Source of the DNA: Actinoplanes sp. DH11
GTDB taxonomy: Bacteria; Actinomycetota; Actinomycetes; Mycobacteriales; Micromonosporaceae
Reading direction: 5' to 3'
Assembly: GCF_020873875.1 (NCBI RefSeq)
Contig: NZ_JAHWGU010000002.1
Span: 409,697 to 473,696 of the forward strand
DNA length: 64,000 bases
The position numbers and the translations under genes are program-made. Below the pieces are notes generated by a model. That model saw only the letters and a list, made by a program, of their open reading frames with translations. It made no database searches and was not told the DNA's origin. Below, in pieces: positions 1-8,423 of the stretch; position 1 is the first letter of the stretch, and each line of letters opens with the position of its first letter.

Positions 1-247
1 GCGCCTTGGAGACGGTGGAGTGGTCGAGGCCGACGCTGGCGAGAAGTTCTGACTGCGTCTGCCCGTCGCGTTCCATCAGCTGCATCAGCAGCAGTTCCTG
101 GCCGGGGTGCAGGCCGAGGTCGCGGAGCAGGGCACCGGCGAAACCGCGGTGGGCCCGGGCAAGAGCGAAGATGGCGAAGCTCAGTGGCCCGGTGCGAACC
201 GTGAGATCGTCATCCGCATCGTCTCGTGCGGTCCGGGACGCGGTCAC
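1..247 (-). CDS. MarR-family transcriptional regulator, 3' end cut by window edge
   Basis: The visible 82 residues form the N-terminal half of a MarR-type winged-helix regulator: a helix (LSFAIFALARAHRGFAG) followed by LGLHPGQELLLMQLMERDG and the start of the recognition region (QSELLASVGLDHSTVSKA). The C-terminal half lies beyond position 1. I chose the GTG at 247 because AGGAG lies 5 nt upstream and the reading frame is closed further up. MarR proteins are dimeric DNA-binding repressors that usually respond to small ligands and often control themselves. The near-identical palindromes just upstream (338-353, 409-424) are natural candidates for its own operator. Family assignment is firm; its ligand and targets are unknown. 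Confidence 0.8.
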   Translation of the reverse strand, partial: MTASRTARDDADDDLTVRTGPLSFAIFALARAHRGFAGALLRDLGLHPGQELLLMQLMERDGQTQSELLASVGLDHSTVSKA

Positions 248-282
248 GCTGTCTCCTGCTGGGCCGAGGGTCGGGTTGCCAT
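244..282 (-). CDS. 12-codon leader ORF overlapping the marR-type start
   Basis: A very short ORF (ATG at 282, MATRPSAQQETA, stop TGA at 244-246) is preceded by a near-perfect ribosome site (AGGAGGTGACC directly before the ATG). Its stop codon overlaps the GTG start of the regulator as GTGA. This layout suggests translational coupling, with ribosomes finishing the leader and re-starting on the regulator. The peptide has no recognisable function. It could also be a chance ORF, but the ribosome site is stronger than the regulator's own. Confidence 0.4.
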   Translation of the reverse strand: MATRPSAQQETA

Positions 283-337
283 GGTCACCTCCTGACAAGG
301 TATCCGGTTCGGAGGGCGGAGTTTCCGACCGGCCGGA

Positions 338-353
338 ATGTGGCTGACCACAT
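338..353. promoter_or_regulatory. Palindromic operator candidate, copy 1
   Basis: ATGTGGCTGACCACAT has 6-bp arms (ATGTGG/CCACAT) around a 4-bp centre. It differs at one base from the copy at 409-424. It lies about 90 bp upstream of the MarR-type start, so autoregulation is the simplest reading. Confidence 0.55.
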
Positions 354-369
354 GACCATGACACATGAA

Positions 370-425
370 TATGTGGCCAGCCAAGTATTTGAGATCGAGG
401 GCACATCCATGTGGCTGGCCACATA
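370..425. promoter_or_regulatory. Large inverted repeat containing operator copy 2
   Basis: Perfect 14-bp arms, TATGTGGCCAGCCA (370-383) and TGGCTGGCCACATA (412-425), flank a 28-bp AT-richer spacer. The right arm is part of ATGTGGCTGGCCACAT (409-424), the second copy of the palindrome at 338-353. Regulator dimers could bind both. The structure could also act as a hairpin terminator after the response-regulator gene that ends at 439, although no T-run follows. Confidence 0.55.
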
Positions 426-438
426 ACTGGCGGAGCGG

Positions 439-1086
439 TCAGCGAGGGCGGGCCAGACCCAGGTCGTACGCGATGATGGTGGCCTGCACCCGGTCGCGCA
501 CCCCGAGTTTCGGCAGCAGGGCGTTGACGTGGGCTTTCACCGTCCCGGCGCCGATGCCGAGAACCGCGCCGATCTCCGCGTTGGACAGTCCGGTGGCCAG
601 TTGCTCCAGCACCTCGCGTTCGCGAGGGGTGAGCCGGGTGAGGCGCGGGTCGTCGGCACCGGCCGTGGCGACGGCGGCGACGGCGAACGCGTCGATGAGC
701 CGCCGGGTGGCCAGCGGGCTCAGCATCGCCTCGCCGGCCGCGACGACCCGGATGGCCGAGACCAGTTCCGCGGGTTCGGCGTCCTTGAGCATGAAACCGG
801 AAGCGCCGGCACGCAGGGCCTGGAAGACGTACGCGTCCTGGTGGAACGTGGTCAGCACCAGAACCCGCGGCGGGTCAGCGGTGGCGGTGAGCCGGGCGGT
901 GGCGGTCAGCCCGTCCATGCCCGGCATCCGGACGTCCATCAGCACCACGTCCGGCGCGAGCCGGCCGGCCAGGTCGAGGGCGGCCGCGCCGTCACCGGCC
1001 TCACCGACCACCTCCATGTCGTCCTGCGAGCCGACGATCGCGCACAGGCCGGCCCGGATCATCAGTTGATCGTCGACGACGATCAC
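439..1086 (-). CDS. NarL/LuxR-family response regulator
   Basis: This 215-residue protein has an N-terminal receiver domain (VVDDQ near the start, phosphoacceptor Asp51 in VLMDVRMPG, LTTF and the conserved Lys in FMLKDA). A C-terminal LuxR-type helix-turn-helix follows (LTPREREVLEQLATGLSNAEIGA, then TVKAHV). Phosphorylation by the partner kinase would switch DNA binding. The GTG start overlaps the stop of the upstream kinase gene by 4 bp (GTGA), so the two are translated from one message. Size and domain order are normal. The target genes are unknown; the divergent CPBP protease gene is a neighbour but not a proven target. Confidence 0.93.
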   Translation of the reverse strand: MIVVDDQLMIRAGLCAIVGSQDDMEVVGEAGDGAAALDLAGRLAPDVVLMDVRMPGMDGLTATARLTATADPPRVLVLTTFHQDAYVFQALRAGASGFMLKDAEPAELVSAIRVVAAGEAMLSPLATRRLIDAFAVAAVATAGADDPRLTRLTPREREVLEQLATGLSNAEIGAVLGIGAGTVKAHVNALLPKLGVRDRVQATIIAYDLGLARPR

Positions 1087-3047
1087 GCGGATGGCGATGA
1101 CGACACCTCCATGGTCCTGCGGTCCACCGGGCCGAGTCCGTCGAGCATCAGCCGCATCGCGGCGAGGGCCTCGCGGGCAGCCTCCAGCACGGTAGCCAGG
1201 TCACCCTCGTCGGCTGCCTGCGGTACCCGGGCGGCGTGCCGCAGGACGGCGTCGCGCAACCCGGCGGCGACGCGGGCCCGCTCCGCCAGGGCTCGCTGTT
1301 CGGCTTGCGCGGCCACCGTGGCCACCGCCGCCTCCTCCCGGGCCGCGCGGCGCTCCCGCCGGCGCCGGGCCGCCGCGCCGGTGAGCCAGCAACCCGCGAA
1401 GGGCGCCGCCAGCACGACGGCGGCGAGCATCGCGAGCACGACCGCCACCACCACGGTGCTCATCCGGTCGGCGTCCGTCGGCTGCATGGCGAACAGCAGG
1501 CCGAGGACCAGGACCGTGCTCGTGAGACCGGCGACCGCCGCGAGCCAGGTGAGCCGCGGTCGTGCGCCGTACGCGGCGACGGCGTGCACCGCGACCAGTT
1601 CGGCGCCGCCGCTGAACAGGAACAACCAGCCGTCGTCGGCGGGCACCACGCTCGTGGCCGTCAGCAGCGGGCCGAGTCCGGCGGTCGCCGCAAGAACGCC
1701 GAGGACCGTCCACGGACGACGCCGCCGCCACAGCAGCGGCACCGCGTGCGCGATCATCGCCAGCAGCGCGAGTGTCGCCGCGGCAGGTGCCGGCCGGTCC
1801 TCGGTGACGTAGGCGGCCAGACCGGACAGCGGGACCACCAGGGTCAGCGCGACCAGGCCGGCGTCGAGGACGACCCGGCTGCGCACCCAGCGGCGCATCC
1901 GGTTCCCGGCCGGTGCGGACGCGGCCGGCGGCAGCACGGCGTGCACCCGCCAGCCGTGTGGCTGTCGCGGCCCGGCGGAGACCGTGCCACCGAGGGACGC
2001 GGCACGCTCCCGCATGCCGGTCACCCCGCGACCGCCACCCAGCCCGCCGGCGGACGACTCGCCGGCGGGTCCGCCGTCCTCGACCAGCAGGCGGGTGCCG
2101 GCCGCATCCTGCGTCAGGCTCAGCCGGACGGTGGCGCCCGGCGCGTACCGCAGCGTGTTGGTCAGCGCCTCCCGCGCGATCGCGTGCACCACCTCCGCCG
2201 TCGCGGCGCCGACAGCGACGTCCACGTCGGCGACCACCACCTGCCCCAGTTGCCGGAAGTCGTCGGCGAGATCGGACAGCGTCGGCACCGGCGGGCCGGG
2301 AAGGCCCTCGCCCTGCGGGATGAGCGTGACCAGTTGCCGCAGGTCCACGAGCGCCTGCCGGCCGGTCCGGGCGGCGAACTCCAGCGACTCAGTGACCAGT
2401 TCCGGTCGCTGCGCGCCGAGGAAGCGGGCCGTGGACGCGTTCACCACGATCGACGTCAGGTGGTGGGCGGTCACATCGTGCAGTTCCCGGGCCAGCCGGC
2501 GCCGCTCCGCCCCGGCCGCCTCCCGCCGGTCCCGCTCCGCCTCGGCCAGCCTGCGGGCGGCCGCCGATCGTTCCGCCACCCATCGCCCGCGCGCCCGGCC
2601 GGCCGCCGCCACCACCCCGTAGATCACCGCATTGATCAGCAGATCCAGCGGGAGGTCCCGGATCGGGCCGTCGTCGAGCAGCAGCACCCCCTGCCACGCC
2701 ACCAGCCCGCCGGCGGTCAGCGCGGTGACACGCCGGGAACACCGCGCCGACACACTGAACAACGCGATCAGCTCGGCGAACGAGAGCACCAGCAGTGCGT
2801 CTCCCGGCACGAACAACGCCACTTCGGGAACGAGCCGGCCGCCCACCGCGGCCACCACGGCGACGATCGCGGTGACCGGCACCGGCACCCGGGCCCGGAA
2901 GCCCAGCGCGACCGTGACCACCACGACAGCCGCGACCACGACGGCGAGCCGGCCGGCCGTCACCTCGTCGCCGCGGGCCGGCGCCGTGCCCGGCCAGACG
3001 GCCAGCTGGGCGACGGCGAGCAGCACCGGCAGCGCCCAGTTCGTCAT
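1083..3047 (-). CDS. Two-component sensor histidine kinase with extra degenerate second module
   Basis: The 654-residue membrane kinase has about four predicted membrane helices (residues 1-150) and a HisKA_3 dimerisation domain with phosphoacceptor His190 in RRLARELHDVTAHH. A HATPase domain follows (AREALTNTLRYAPGA near 291-305; EDGG near 323; GVTGMRERA near 341). After about residue 384 the protein starts again: a second set of membrane helices (about 395-550) and a coiled, arginine-rich stretch ending in RVAAGLRDAVLRHAARV. That stretch aligns with a HisKA_3 H-box in which the His is Arg598. No second ATPase domain follows. I chose the ATG at 3047; the frame remains open upstream, but that stretch is antisense to the next gene. 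The stop overlaps the response-regulator start. Confidence 0.88.
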   Translation of the reverse strand: MTNWALPVLLAVAQLAVWPGTAPARGDEVTAGRLAVVVAAVVVVTVALGFRARVPVPVTAIVAVVAAVGGRLVPEVALFVPGDALLVLSFAELIALFSVSARCSRRVTALTAGGLVAWQGVLLLDDGPIRDLPLDLLINAVIYGVVAAAGRARGRWVAERSAAARRLAEAERDRREAAGAERRRLARELHDVTAHHLTSIVVNASTARFLGAQRPELVTESLEFAARTGRQALVDLRQLVTLIPQGEGLPGPPVPTLSDLADDFRQLGQVVVADVDVAVGAATAEVVHAIAREALTNTLRYAPGATVRLSLTQDAAGTRLLVEDGGPAGESSAGGLGGGRGVTGMRERAASLGGTVSAGPRQPHGWRVHAVLPPAASAPAGNRMRRWVRSRVVLDAGLVALTLVVPLSGLAAYVTEDRPAPAAATLALLAMIAHAVPLLWRRRRPWTVLGVLAATAGLGPLLTATSVVPADDGWLFLFSGGAELVAVHAVAAYGARPRLTWLAAVAGLTSTVLVLGLLFAMQPTDADRMSTVVVAVVLAMLAAVVLAAPFAGCWLTGAAARRRRERRAAREEAAVATVAAQAEQRALAERARVAAGLRDAVLRHAARVPQAADEGDLATVLEAAREALAAMRLMLDGLGPVDRRTMEVSSSPSA

Positions 3048-3161
3048 GATGGCGGACAGCCTATCGCCGTCCCGCACCGGCTGATCTATGCCCGAGGGCA
3101 GGGGTCGATATCCGTCCGCGGCGGGATCCGCCGGCGGCCGCGCGTCAGCAGACTGAGACGC

Positions 3162-4124
3162 ATGCTGATCCCACCGCCTCCGGCCACCGCGTACCACCGC
3201 CTCGCCCGCACCGCCGCGCACCGCTGGTGGCGCCTCGTGCTGGGCGCCGTGTTCATCGTCGTCGGCGCTGTCGTCCTCGCTCTCGTCCTGGCCGTCTCGT
3301 TCGGGGTCGCCGCCGACCTCACCGGCCAGCCCCTGGATGCCGACGGGATGTCCGCCTTCGGCGCCCTCGGCGAGCTGGCGTCCGGCTTCCTGACCATCGC
3401 CGCGCTGCTCCCGCTCACCATGCTCGCCGCCCGCTGGATCCAGCGCCGACCGGCCGGCACCCTGTCCTCGGTCACCGGCCGGTTGCGCTGGGGCTGGCTT
3501 CTCACCTGCCTGCCGATCGCGTTCCTGGCCATCGTGGTGTTCCTCGCCGCCAGCAGCGCCGTCTCCGCCGTGACCGGCGAGGACCTCGGCCTCGGCGACC
3601 CGCTCGCGGGCTGGGGCCCGTTCGCCACCTCGATGCTGGTGCTGCTGCTCGTGGTGCCGGCGCAGGCTGCCGCCGAGGAGTACCTGTCCCGGGGCTGGTT
3701 GCTGCAGGGTGTCGGTGTCTGGTTCCGCAGCCCGTGGATCCCGATCGCCGTGCAGGCGCTCGTCTTCGCCGCCCTGCACGGCTGGGGGACGCCGTGGGGC
3801 TTCGCCGACCTGCTCGTGTTCGGCGTCATCACCGGCTGGCTGACGGTGCGCACCGGCGGGCTCGAGGCCGCGATCGTGCTGCACGTGATGAACAACCTGC
3901 TCAGCACCACGATCGCCGCCGCGTACGGCGACCTCGCCGTGGACGAGTCCGCCGCCGACATGCCCTGGCAGATGGCCGCGATCGACCTGCCGGTTCTGCT
4001 GGCCTACGCGGCCGTGATCCTCGTGCTCGCCCGCCGGCGTGGCATCGCGACCCGTACCCCCGCACTCCCTGCCCCGCCGCCCGGCATGGTCCCCGCCGGG
4101 GAGCGGTTGCCGGTCGCGGCGTGA
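3162..4124 (+). CDS. CPBP-family intramembrane metalloprotease
   Basis: This 320-residue polytopic membrane protein carries the signature motifs of the CPBP (CAAX-processing/bacteriocin-processing, Abi) family. These are the glutamate pair with arginine in EEYLSRGW (residues 172-179), the His in ALHGWGTPWG (His206) and the His in VLHVMNN (His241). The residues form the presumed metal-dependent active site inside the membrane. Bacterial members are implicated in peptide processing, bacteriocin immunity or signalling, but most have no known substrate. It is divergent from the two-component pair, with 114 bp between the starts. The next 286 bp (4125-4410) show no convincing gene. Confidence 0.88.
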   Translation: MLIPPPPATAYHRLARTAAHRWWRLVLGAVFIVVGAVVLALVLAVSFGVAADLTGQPLDADGMSAFGALGELASGFLTIAALLPLTMLAARWIQRRPAGTLSSVTGRLRWGWLLTCLPIAFLAIVVFLAASSAVSAVTGEDLGLGDPLAGWGPFATSMLVLLLVVPAQAAAEEYLSRGWLLQGVGVWFRSPWIPIAVQALVFAALHGWGTPWGFADLLVFGVITGWLTVRTGGLEAAIVLHVMNNLLSTTIAAAYGDLAVDESAADMPWQMAAIDLPVLLAYAAVILVLARRRGIATRTPALPAPPPGMVPAGERLPVAA

Positions 4125-4410
4125 TGCGTCCCAGGACACCGGTGGCCTCCGAACCCTCTCCGGGCCGGCTGTCGCTCCCGCGGCCGGCGCAACAAACCCG
4201 GGCGTCTGCTGTCGGCGACGAAGCATGCGGGTTCCGGCCGGCCATCCGCCAGCTCAAGGAGTGTCCGGCAGTGCTCACCTCGGACCGGGAGCCGGCGGGC
4301 GGCGCGCCGGCCTGCTGGCGCTGTGGTACGGGCCGCGGCTGACCGCCCTGTCCACCCGCCACCGCACCGGCTGGCGGCCGCCACTCACCCGTACCCGATG
4401 TGGCCCCGCC

Positions 4411-5313
4411 TCACTGCCCTCGCAGATGGTCGTGCAGTTCCCGGGCGGCCTGCGCCATCATCGCCTCGGCCGCCGGCTGCACGACGGCCGGGACGCTCGA
4501 CTCGGTGAGCGCCGCCACCGCGAACACCCCGCCGTCGTCGTGCTCGACCACACCGACCTCGTGGCGCAGGTTGAGCAACGTGCCGGTCTTGGACGACCAC
4601 CGGGAGGCGTCCGAACTGAAGTCCGGTGCCAGGCGATGCCCGATCAGGTTGCCCGCCATCAGCCCCCGCGTCCGGGCCGCCACACCGGGCGCGATCGAAG
4701 AGGGCGACCACAACGCCTGCAACAGGTCGACGAAAGCTCGCGCGGTGCCGGTGTTGGCACGCGCGACATCCAGCTGGGTCACGGCATGGCCCCGTGCCGC
4801 GCCGCGGGACCCGATCGCCAGCGAGTGCGCGAGGTGGGCGTCGCGCGGCTCGAAGCGTTCCACCGGCGTCTCGACGAGATCCCGCAGCAGGTGGCGCACG
4901 GCGATGCCGGAGATCCCGGCGTCGCGGAGGCAGCGGTCGACCTCGCCGGGCCCGACCAGCCCGAACAGCGCGTCGGCGGCGGCGTTGTCACTGATCGCGG
5001 TGCTCAGGTAGAGCAGGTCGTCGACGGCGATGCGGGCCGGGTGCCGGAACCTGGTCAGTCCGGTCGGCCCGGGCGTGCTGACCCGGCCCGGCTCGACGTC
5101 GAGCATCGTGGCGCCGTCGATCCGGCCGTGCTCGATCTGGTTCAGCACGGCCACGGCGAGCGGGATCTTCACCAGCGAGGCGACGGGGTACTCGATGTCG
5201 GGCTCGATACCGATCTCGGCGCCGGTCGTGAGGTCGCGTACCAGAAAAGAGCCGGACAGGCCGGCGTCGCCCAGCCGCTGACGCAGGTCGCGCAGGAATC
5301 GGTCGGTAGTCAT
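4411..5313 (-). CDS. Serine hydrolase of the class A beta-lactamase fold, BlaB-like
   Basis: The 300-residue protein carries all three serine beta-lactamase/PBP motifs: SLVK (residues 46-49), SDN (108-110) and KTG (242-244). It lacks a signal peptide, and I see no EPxLN loop, which the true beta-lactamase at 6277-7203 has. Its ATG overlaps the stop of the upstream LysR gene by 4 bp, so the pair is co-transcribed. In Streptomyces cacaoi a regulator operon encodes a LysR protein (BlaA) and a serine-motif protein (BlaB) needed for induction of a divergent beta-lactamase gene. The order and motifs here match that arrangement. A role in induction rather than drug hydrolysis is inferred from this. 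Confidence 0.85.
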   Translation of the reverse strand: MTTDRFLRDLRQRLGDAGLSGSFLVRDLTTGAEIGIEPDIEYPVASLVKIPLAVAVLNQIEHGRIDGATMLDVEPGRVSTPGPTGLTRFRHPARIAVDDLLYLSTAISDNAAADALFGLVGPGEVDRCLRDAGISGIAVRHLLRDLVETPVERFEPRDAHLAHSLAIGSRGAARGHAVTQLDVARANTGTARAFVDLLQALWSPSSIAPGVAARTRGLMAGNLIGHRLAPDFSSDASRWSSKTGTLLNLRHEVGVVEHDDGGVFAVAALTESSVPAVVQPAAEAMMAQAARELHDHLRGQ

Positions 5314-6194
5314 CGCGGTGCCCCGTCCTGTTCCGCGCCGAGGCAGAGCCCGACCTGGTGATGCAACGGCCCGCGGAAGCGGTCGCCGTCGCCGATGATG
5401 GCGGCGGACACCGCGTAGCCCCGGCCCACCGGGTCCCCGGTGAGAGGCCGCCAGTACAACTCCAGTTCCTCCGCCTGCGCCGCGGAGCACAGCAGCAGGT
5501 TGCCGGTCCGCACGACGTCGGAGACGGCGGCGGTCAGCGTCGGTGCCACCGCGATCTGCGCGGGCATCAGCGCGGCCCGATGGCCCAGCTGCGTCAACCG
5601 GTCCCGGACATGGGCCACGTCGTCCTCCGGCTGGATCCAGATCCGCCGCCACGCCGATCGGGCCCGGCCCGGACGCAGCGTCTCGATGCGTGTCGGCTCG
5701 GTGCCCTCGTTCCGGACCGTGCCCAGGCCCAGCGGAACCACCCAGGTGGCCTCCCCCGGCGGGACCGCCACCAGGGCCGCCCGCACCTCGCCGGTGGAGA
5801 ACGCGGCGAACCGGGCCGCCGGGCCGGCCGGCCGGAAGTCGAGGACGGTGCCCTTGCTGCGGGCGGCGGCGTCCAGCAGCGCCAGCCGGCGAACCGGGCA
5901 GACGTCTGGGACGCTCAACGCCAGGGGGCGCAGTTTCGCCTGTTCGACGTCGTGGTCGAGGGTGTCCGCCAGCTGCACGAGCCGCTTGGCGGGTGGCAGC
6001 ATGTCCCGGCCGAAGGCGGTGAGCACCGCGCGCCGGGCGGCGCGGTCGAACAGCTGCTCGCCGAAGCGTCTCTCCAGGGCTGCCACGCGCCGGCTGGCCA
6101 CCGGCTGCGGCACCCCCGCCGCGGCGGCGCCCAGCGTGAAGCTGCCCTTCTCCCCCACGTGCACGAACACGCGGCACGCTTCGATCAGATCCAT
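5310..6194 (-). CDS. LysR-family regulator, BlaA-like
   Basis: The 294-residue protein has the N-terminal LysR winged helix (MDLIEACRVFVHVGEKGSFT, then VASRRVAALERRFGEQLFDR) and a C-terminal effector-binding half. It is divergent from a class A beta-lactamase gene, with only 82 bp between start codons. It overlaps a BlaB-like gene downstream. The intergenic gap holds a perfect T-N11-A LysR box (6206-6220). By analogy with AmpR and Streptomyces BlaA, it would activate the beta-lactamase gene when beta-lactam or wall-damage signals appear. Regulator family is certain; target assignment rests on gene arrangement and operator. Confidence 0.9.
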   Translation of the reverse strand: MDLIEACRVFVHVGEKGSFTLGAAAAGVPQPVASRRVAALERRFGEQLFDRAARRAVLTAFGRDMLPPAKRLVQLADTLDHDVEQAKLRPLALSVPDVCPVRRLALLDAAARSKGTVLDFRPAGPAARFAAFSTGEVRAALVAVPPGEATWVVPLGLGTVRNEGTEPTRIETLRPGRARSAWRRIWIQPEDDVAHVRDRLTQLGHRAALMPAQIAVAPTLTAAVSDVVRTGNLLLCSAAQAEELELYWRPLTGDPVGRGYAVSAAIIGDGDRFRGPLHHQVGLCLGAEQDGAPR

Positions 6195-6205
6195 GACCGG
6201 AGGTT

Positions 6206-6220
6206 ATGCGACAAACGCAT
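6206..6220. promoter_or_regulatory. LysR-type operator between regulator and beta-lactamase
   Basis: ATGCGACAAACGCAT is a perfect inverted repeat (ATGCG/CGCAT, 5-bp centre) that contains the T-N11-A signature of LysR binding sites. It lies 12 bp from the regulator start and 57 bp before the beta-lactamase start, as expected for a shared divergent control site. Confidence 0.75.
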
Positions 6221-6276
6221 GAGATCCTCCGTCAGCGTCTTTGACGACATAGATCCAGCGCAGCAAGCTTCTGACC

Positions 6277-7203
6277 ATGTTCTTCGCTTCCCGACGCCCC
6301 GCCGGCCTGGCGCTACCCGTCGTCCTGGCCGCGGTGCTCCTGTCCGGCTGCGGCAGCAGCGACACGTCCGTGCCCACCGCACCCGCACCCGCGGCCTCCG
6401 CCTCGTCCTCGGCCTCCGAGACCACGCGCATCGCCGCGTTCGACGCTCTCGAACGCGAGTACCGCGCCCGGCTCGGCGTCTACGCCCTCGACACCGGCTC
6501 CGGCCGCACCGTCACGCACCGGCAGGACGAACGCTTCGCCCACGCGTCCACCTTCAAGGCGCTGCAGGCCGCCGTGGTGCTGCGCAAGGCCTCGGACGAG
6601 GACCTGCGCCGGGTGGTCAAGTACCGGACCGCCGACCTGCTGGAGTACGCGCCGATCACCACCAAGCACGTCGCGACCGGGATGACCGTCGGTGACCTGC
6701 TTGCCGCTTCCGTGCAGTACAGCGACAACACCGCCGCCAACCTGCTCTTCAAGGAGGTCGGCGGACCCGCCGGACTCGAACGCGAGCTCCGGGAACTCGG
6801 CGACCCGACGACGAACGTCGACCGCATCGAGCCCGACCTCAACGAGGCGACCCCCGGCGACGTCCGGGACACCAGCACCCCCCGGGCGCTCGGCACCGAC
6901 CTGCAGAAGTTCGTACTCGGCGACGCCCTGCCCGCCGAGCGGCGCAAGACCTTCACCGACCTGCTGCTGGGCAACACCACCGGCGACACGTACATCCGCG
7001 CCGGCGTGCCCGACGGCTGGAAGGTCGGCGACAAGACCGGCAGCGGCGGGTACGGCACCCGCAACGACATCGCCGTCATCTGGCCGAAGACCGGCGAACC
7101 GATCATTATCGCCGTCCAGTCCGACCGCGGCGTCAAGGACGCCAAGTCTCAGGACGCCCTCATCGCCGAGGCCACCGAAGCCACCGTAGCGGCACTGCGC
7201 TGA
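6277..7203 (+). CDS. Class A beta-lactamase, lipoprotein
   Basis: This 308-residue precursor has a lipoprotein signal (LLSGC, lipidated Cys25) and a Ser/Ala/Pro-rich linker. The full class A motif set follows: STFK (91-94, nucleophile Ser91), SDN (149-151), the omega-loop EPDLN (185-189, general-base Glu185) and KTG (253-255). It should hydrolyse penicillins at the outer face of the membrane. The gene is divergent from its probable LysR regulator. Substrate spectrum cannot be read from the sequence. Length and motif spacing are normal for the family. Confidence 0.95.
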   Translation: MFFASRRPAGLALPVVLAAVLLSGCGSSDTSVPTAPAPAASASSSASETTRIAAFDALEREYRARLGVYALDTGSGRTVTHRQDERFAHASTFKALQAAVVLRKASDEDLRRVVKYRTADLLEYAPITTKHVATGMTVGDLLAASVQYSDNTAANLLFKEVGGPAGLERELRELGDPTTNVDRIEPDLNEATPGDVRDTSTPRALGTDLQKFVLGDALPAERRKTFTDLLLGNTTGDTYIRAGVPDGWKVGDKTGSGGYGTRNDIAVIWPKTGEPIIIAVQSDRGVKDAKSQDALIAEATEATVAALR

Positions 7204-7229
7204 GCCGGCACGCACGTGGTCGTGCGGCT
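7203..7229. terminator. Possible bidirectional terminator hairpin
   Basis: AGCCGGCACG and CGTGCGGCT pair around an 8-nt loop with one bulged G. The hairpin sits in the 42-bp gap between the convergent beta-lactamase and membrane-protein genes. No T-run is present, as is common in actinomycetes. Confidence 0.4.
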
Positions 7230-7245
7230 GGACAGTCGTCGGCCG

Positions 7246-8208
7246 TCACACCACCGCGGTCGGCCGGACCGGCGTCCGGGGACGGTGCCGCAACTCGGCG
7301 CGTGCCCACCGGAACAGCCCGTCGACGGCGGCGAGGGCGAGTCCTGCCGTCACCGCGGTCACCGTGTAGAGCATGTCGGAGTCCGCCGGGCTGACCGCGG
7401 GACTTCCGGCCAGGGCCGTGACGGGCCGGCCGGCGTCCATGGTGGCCAGCGTCATCACGAACGACAGAACCGGGTAGCCGATCAGGACCCACAGCAGCGG
7501 GGCGATGGCCGCTCGCCCGCCGCGCCAGGGCCGGCTGAGCACCGTGACCGCGCCGACGGCGAGGAAGGCTCCGGCGAGCAGCGCCACCAGGTGATCGATC
7601 ACGACGATCAGGACGACCGCCGACGGGGCGAGCACGGCCACGACCGGCAACCGCCGGACTCGTGCGGGCGCCACGGCGGCCACCCCCGCGAAGCCGGCGG
7701 CCAGGAGCAGTGCGACGGTGGCCGTCCGCACCACGGCAGGCCCGGGATCCGTGTCACCGGGCCCGTGCAGAGCCGCCACGGCCACCGCGGTGGTCATGCA
7801 CACCGTCGCGGCCGCCGTGGTCGGCCACCGGCGGAGCACCGGCGGCCGCCGGCCGATCAGGAGGACCGCCACCACCGGTGGCACGGCCGCGACAAGCGCC
7901 AGGACCACCACGGACGGCACAGCTGAGGCGCGGTCGAGCCCGACGTCCACCCCGATCCACGCCACCGAACCGAGCACGACCGGCACACCACGGCGGCGAT
8001 CACCCGCGCCGAGAACCACCAGCAGACCGGCGACCACCACGACGACGCCCCAGCGCACATCGCGCAGCCAGTAGGCGTCGGCGCCGATCACGTCCGGGCC
8101 GGGACAGGCACCACGGCACATCGCCGAGAAGCGCACGGTGTACGCCCAGATCAGCGCGGCGGCCACGACGAGGACGAGGGCTGCGGCAGTCCGTGCCCGA
8201 GGCATCAT
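7246..8208 (-). CDS. Polytopic membrane protein of unknown function
   Basis: I do not recognise a family. From the ATG at 8208 the 320 residues contain roughly nine hydrophobic segments separated by short Arg-rich loops. Two cysteines lie in an early extracytoplasmic loop (MCRGACPGPD). The frame is open further upstream, but that stretch is Arg/His-rich and looks non-coding, so the Met-Met pair at 8203-8208 is the likely start region. It is convergent with the beta-lactamase gene. No catalytic or transport signature was found. Confidence 0.7.
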   Translation of the reverse strand: MMPRARTAAALVLVVAAALIWAYTVRFSAMCRGACPGPDVIGADAYWLRDVRWGVVVVVAGLLVVLGAGDRRRGVPVVLGSVAWIGVDVGLDRASAVPSVVVLALVAAVPPVVAVLLIGRRPPVLRRWPTTAAATVCMTTAVAVAALHGPGDTDPGPAVVRTATVALLLAAGFAGVAAVAPARVRRLPVVAVLAPSAVVLIVVIDHLVALLAGAFLAVGAVTVLSRPWRGGRAAIAPLLWVLIGYPVLSFVMTLATMDAGRPVTALAGSPAVSPADSDMLYTVTAVTAGLALAAVDGLFRWARAELRHRPRTPVRPTAVV

Positions 8209-8423
8209 GCCGGGCACCGTAAGCCATCCGGCAAAGCCCGGGCGCCCCTCCCGCAGGCCCCGAGCACGGTCCGCGGAATGCAGCCGTCGGTGGAGACACC
8301 GGCGATGGCGAGCTTGCGGTGGCCGGTGACGCCGCCGCGGGAGCAGCTCTATGCCCACGGGTATAGGGACGTCTCCCACCGCAGGAAGATCCGGAAGAAA
8401 GCGGCGGCTGCCAAAATTCAAGC

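Noticed and set aside
3048..4226. Upstream extension of the kinase frame (several hundred extra residues)
   Set aside because: It is antisense to the CPBP protease gene and has no membrane or domain pattern. The ATG at 3047 begins a normal sensor region.
4125..4410. Possible gene in the gap before the serine hydrolase
   Set aside because: Frames are open only by GC bias and show no start signal, motif or plausible composition.
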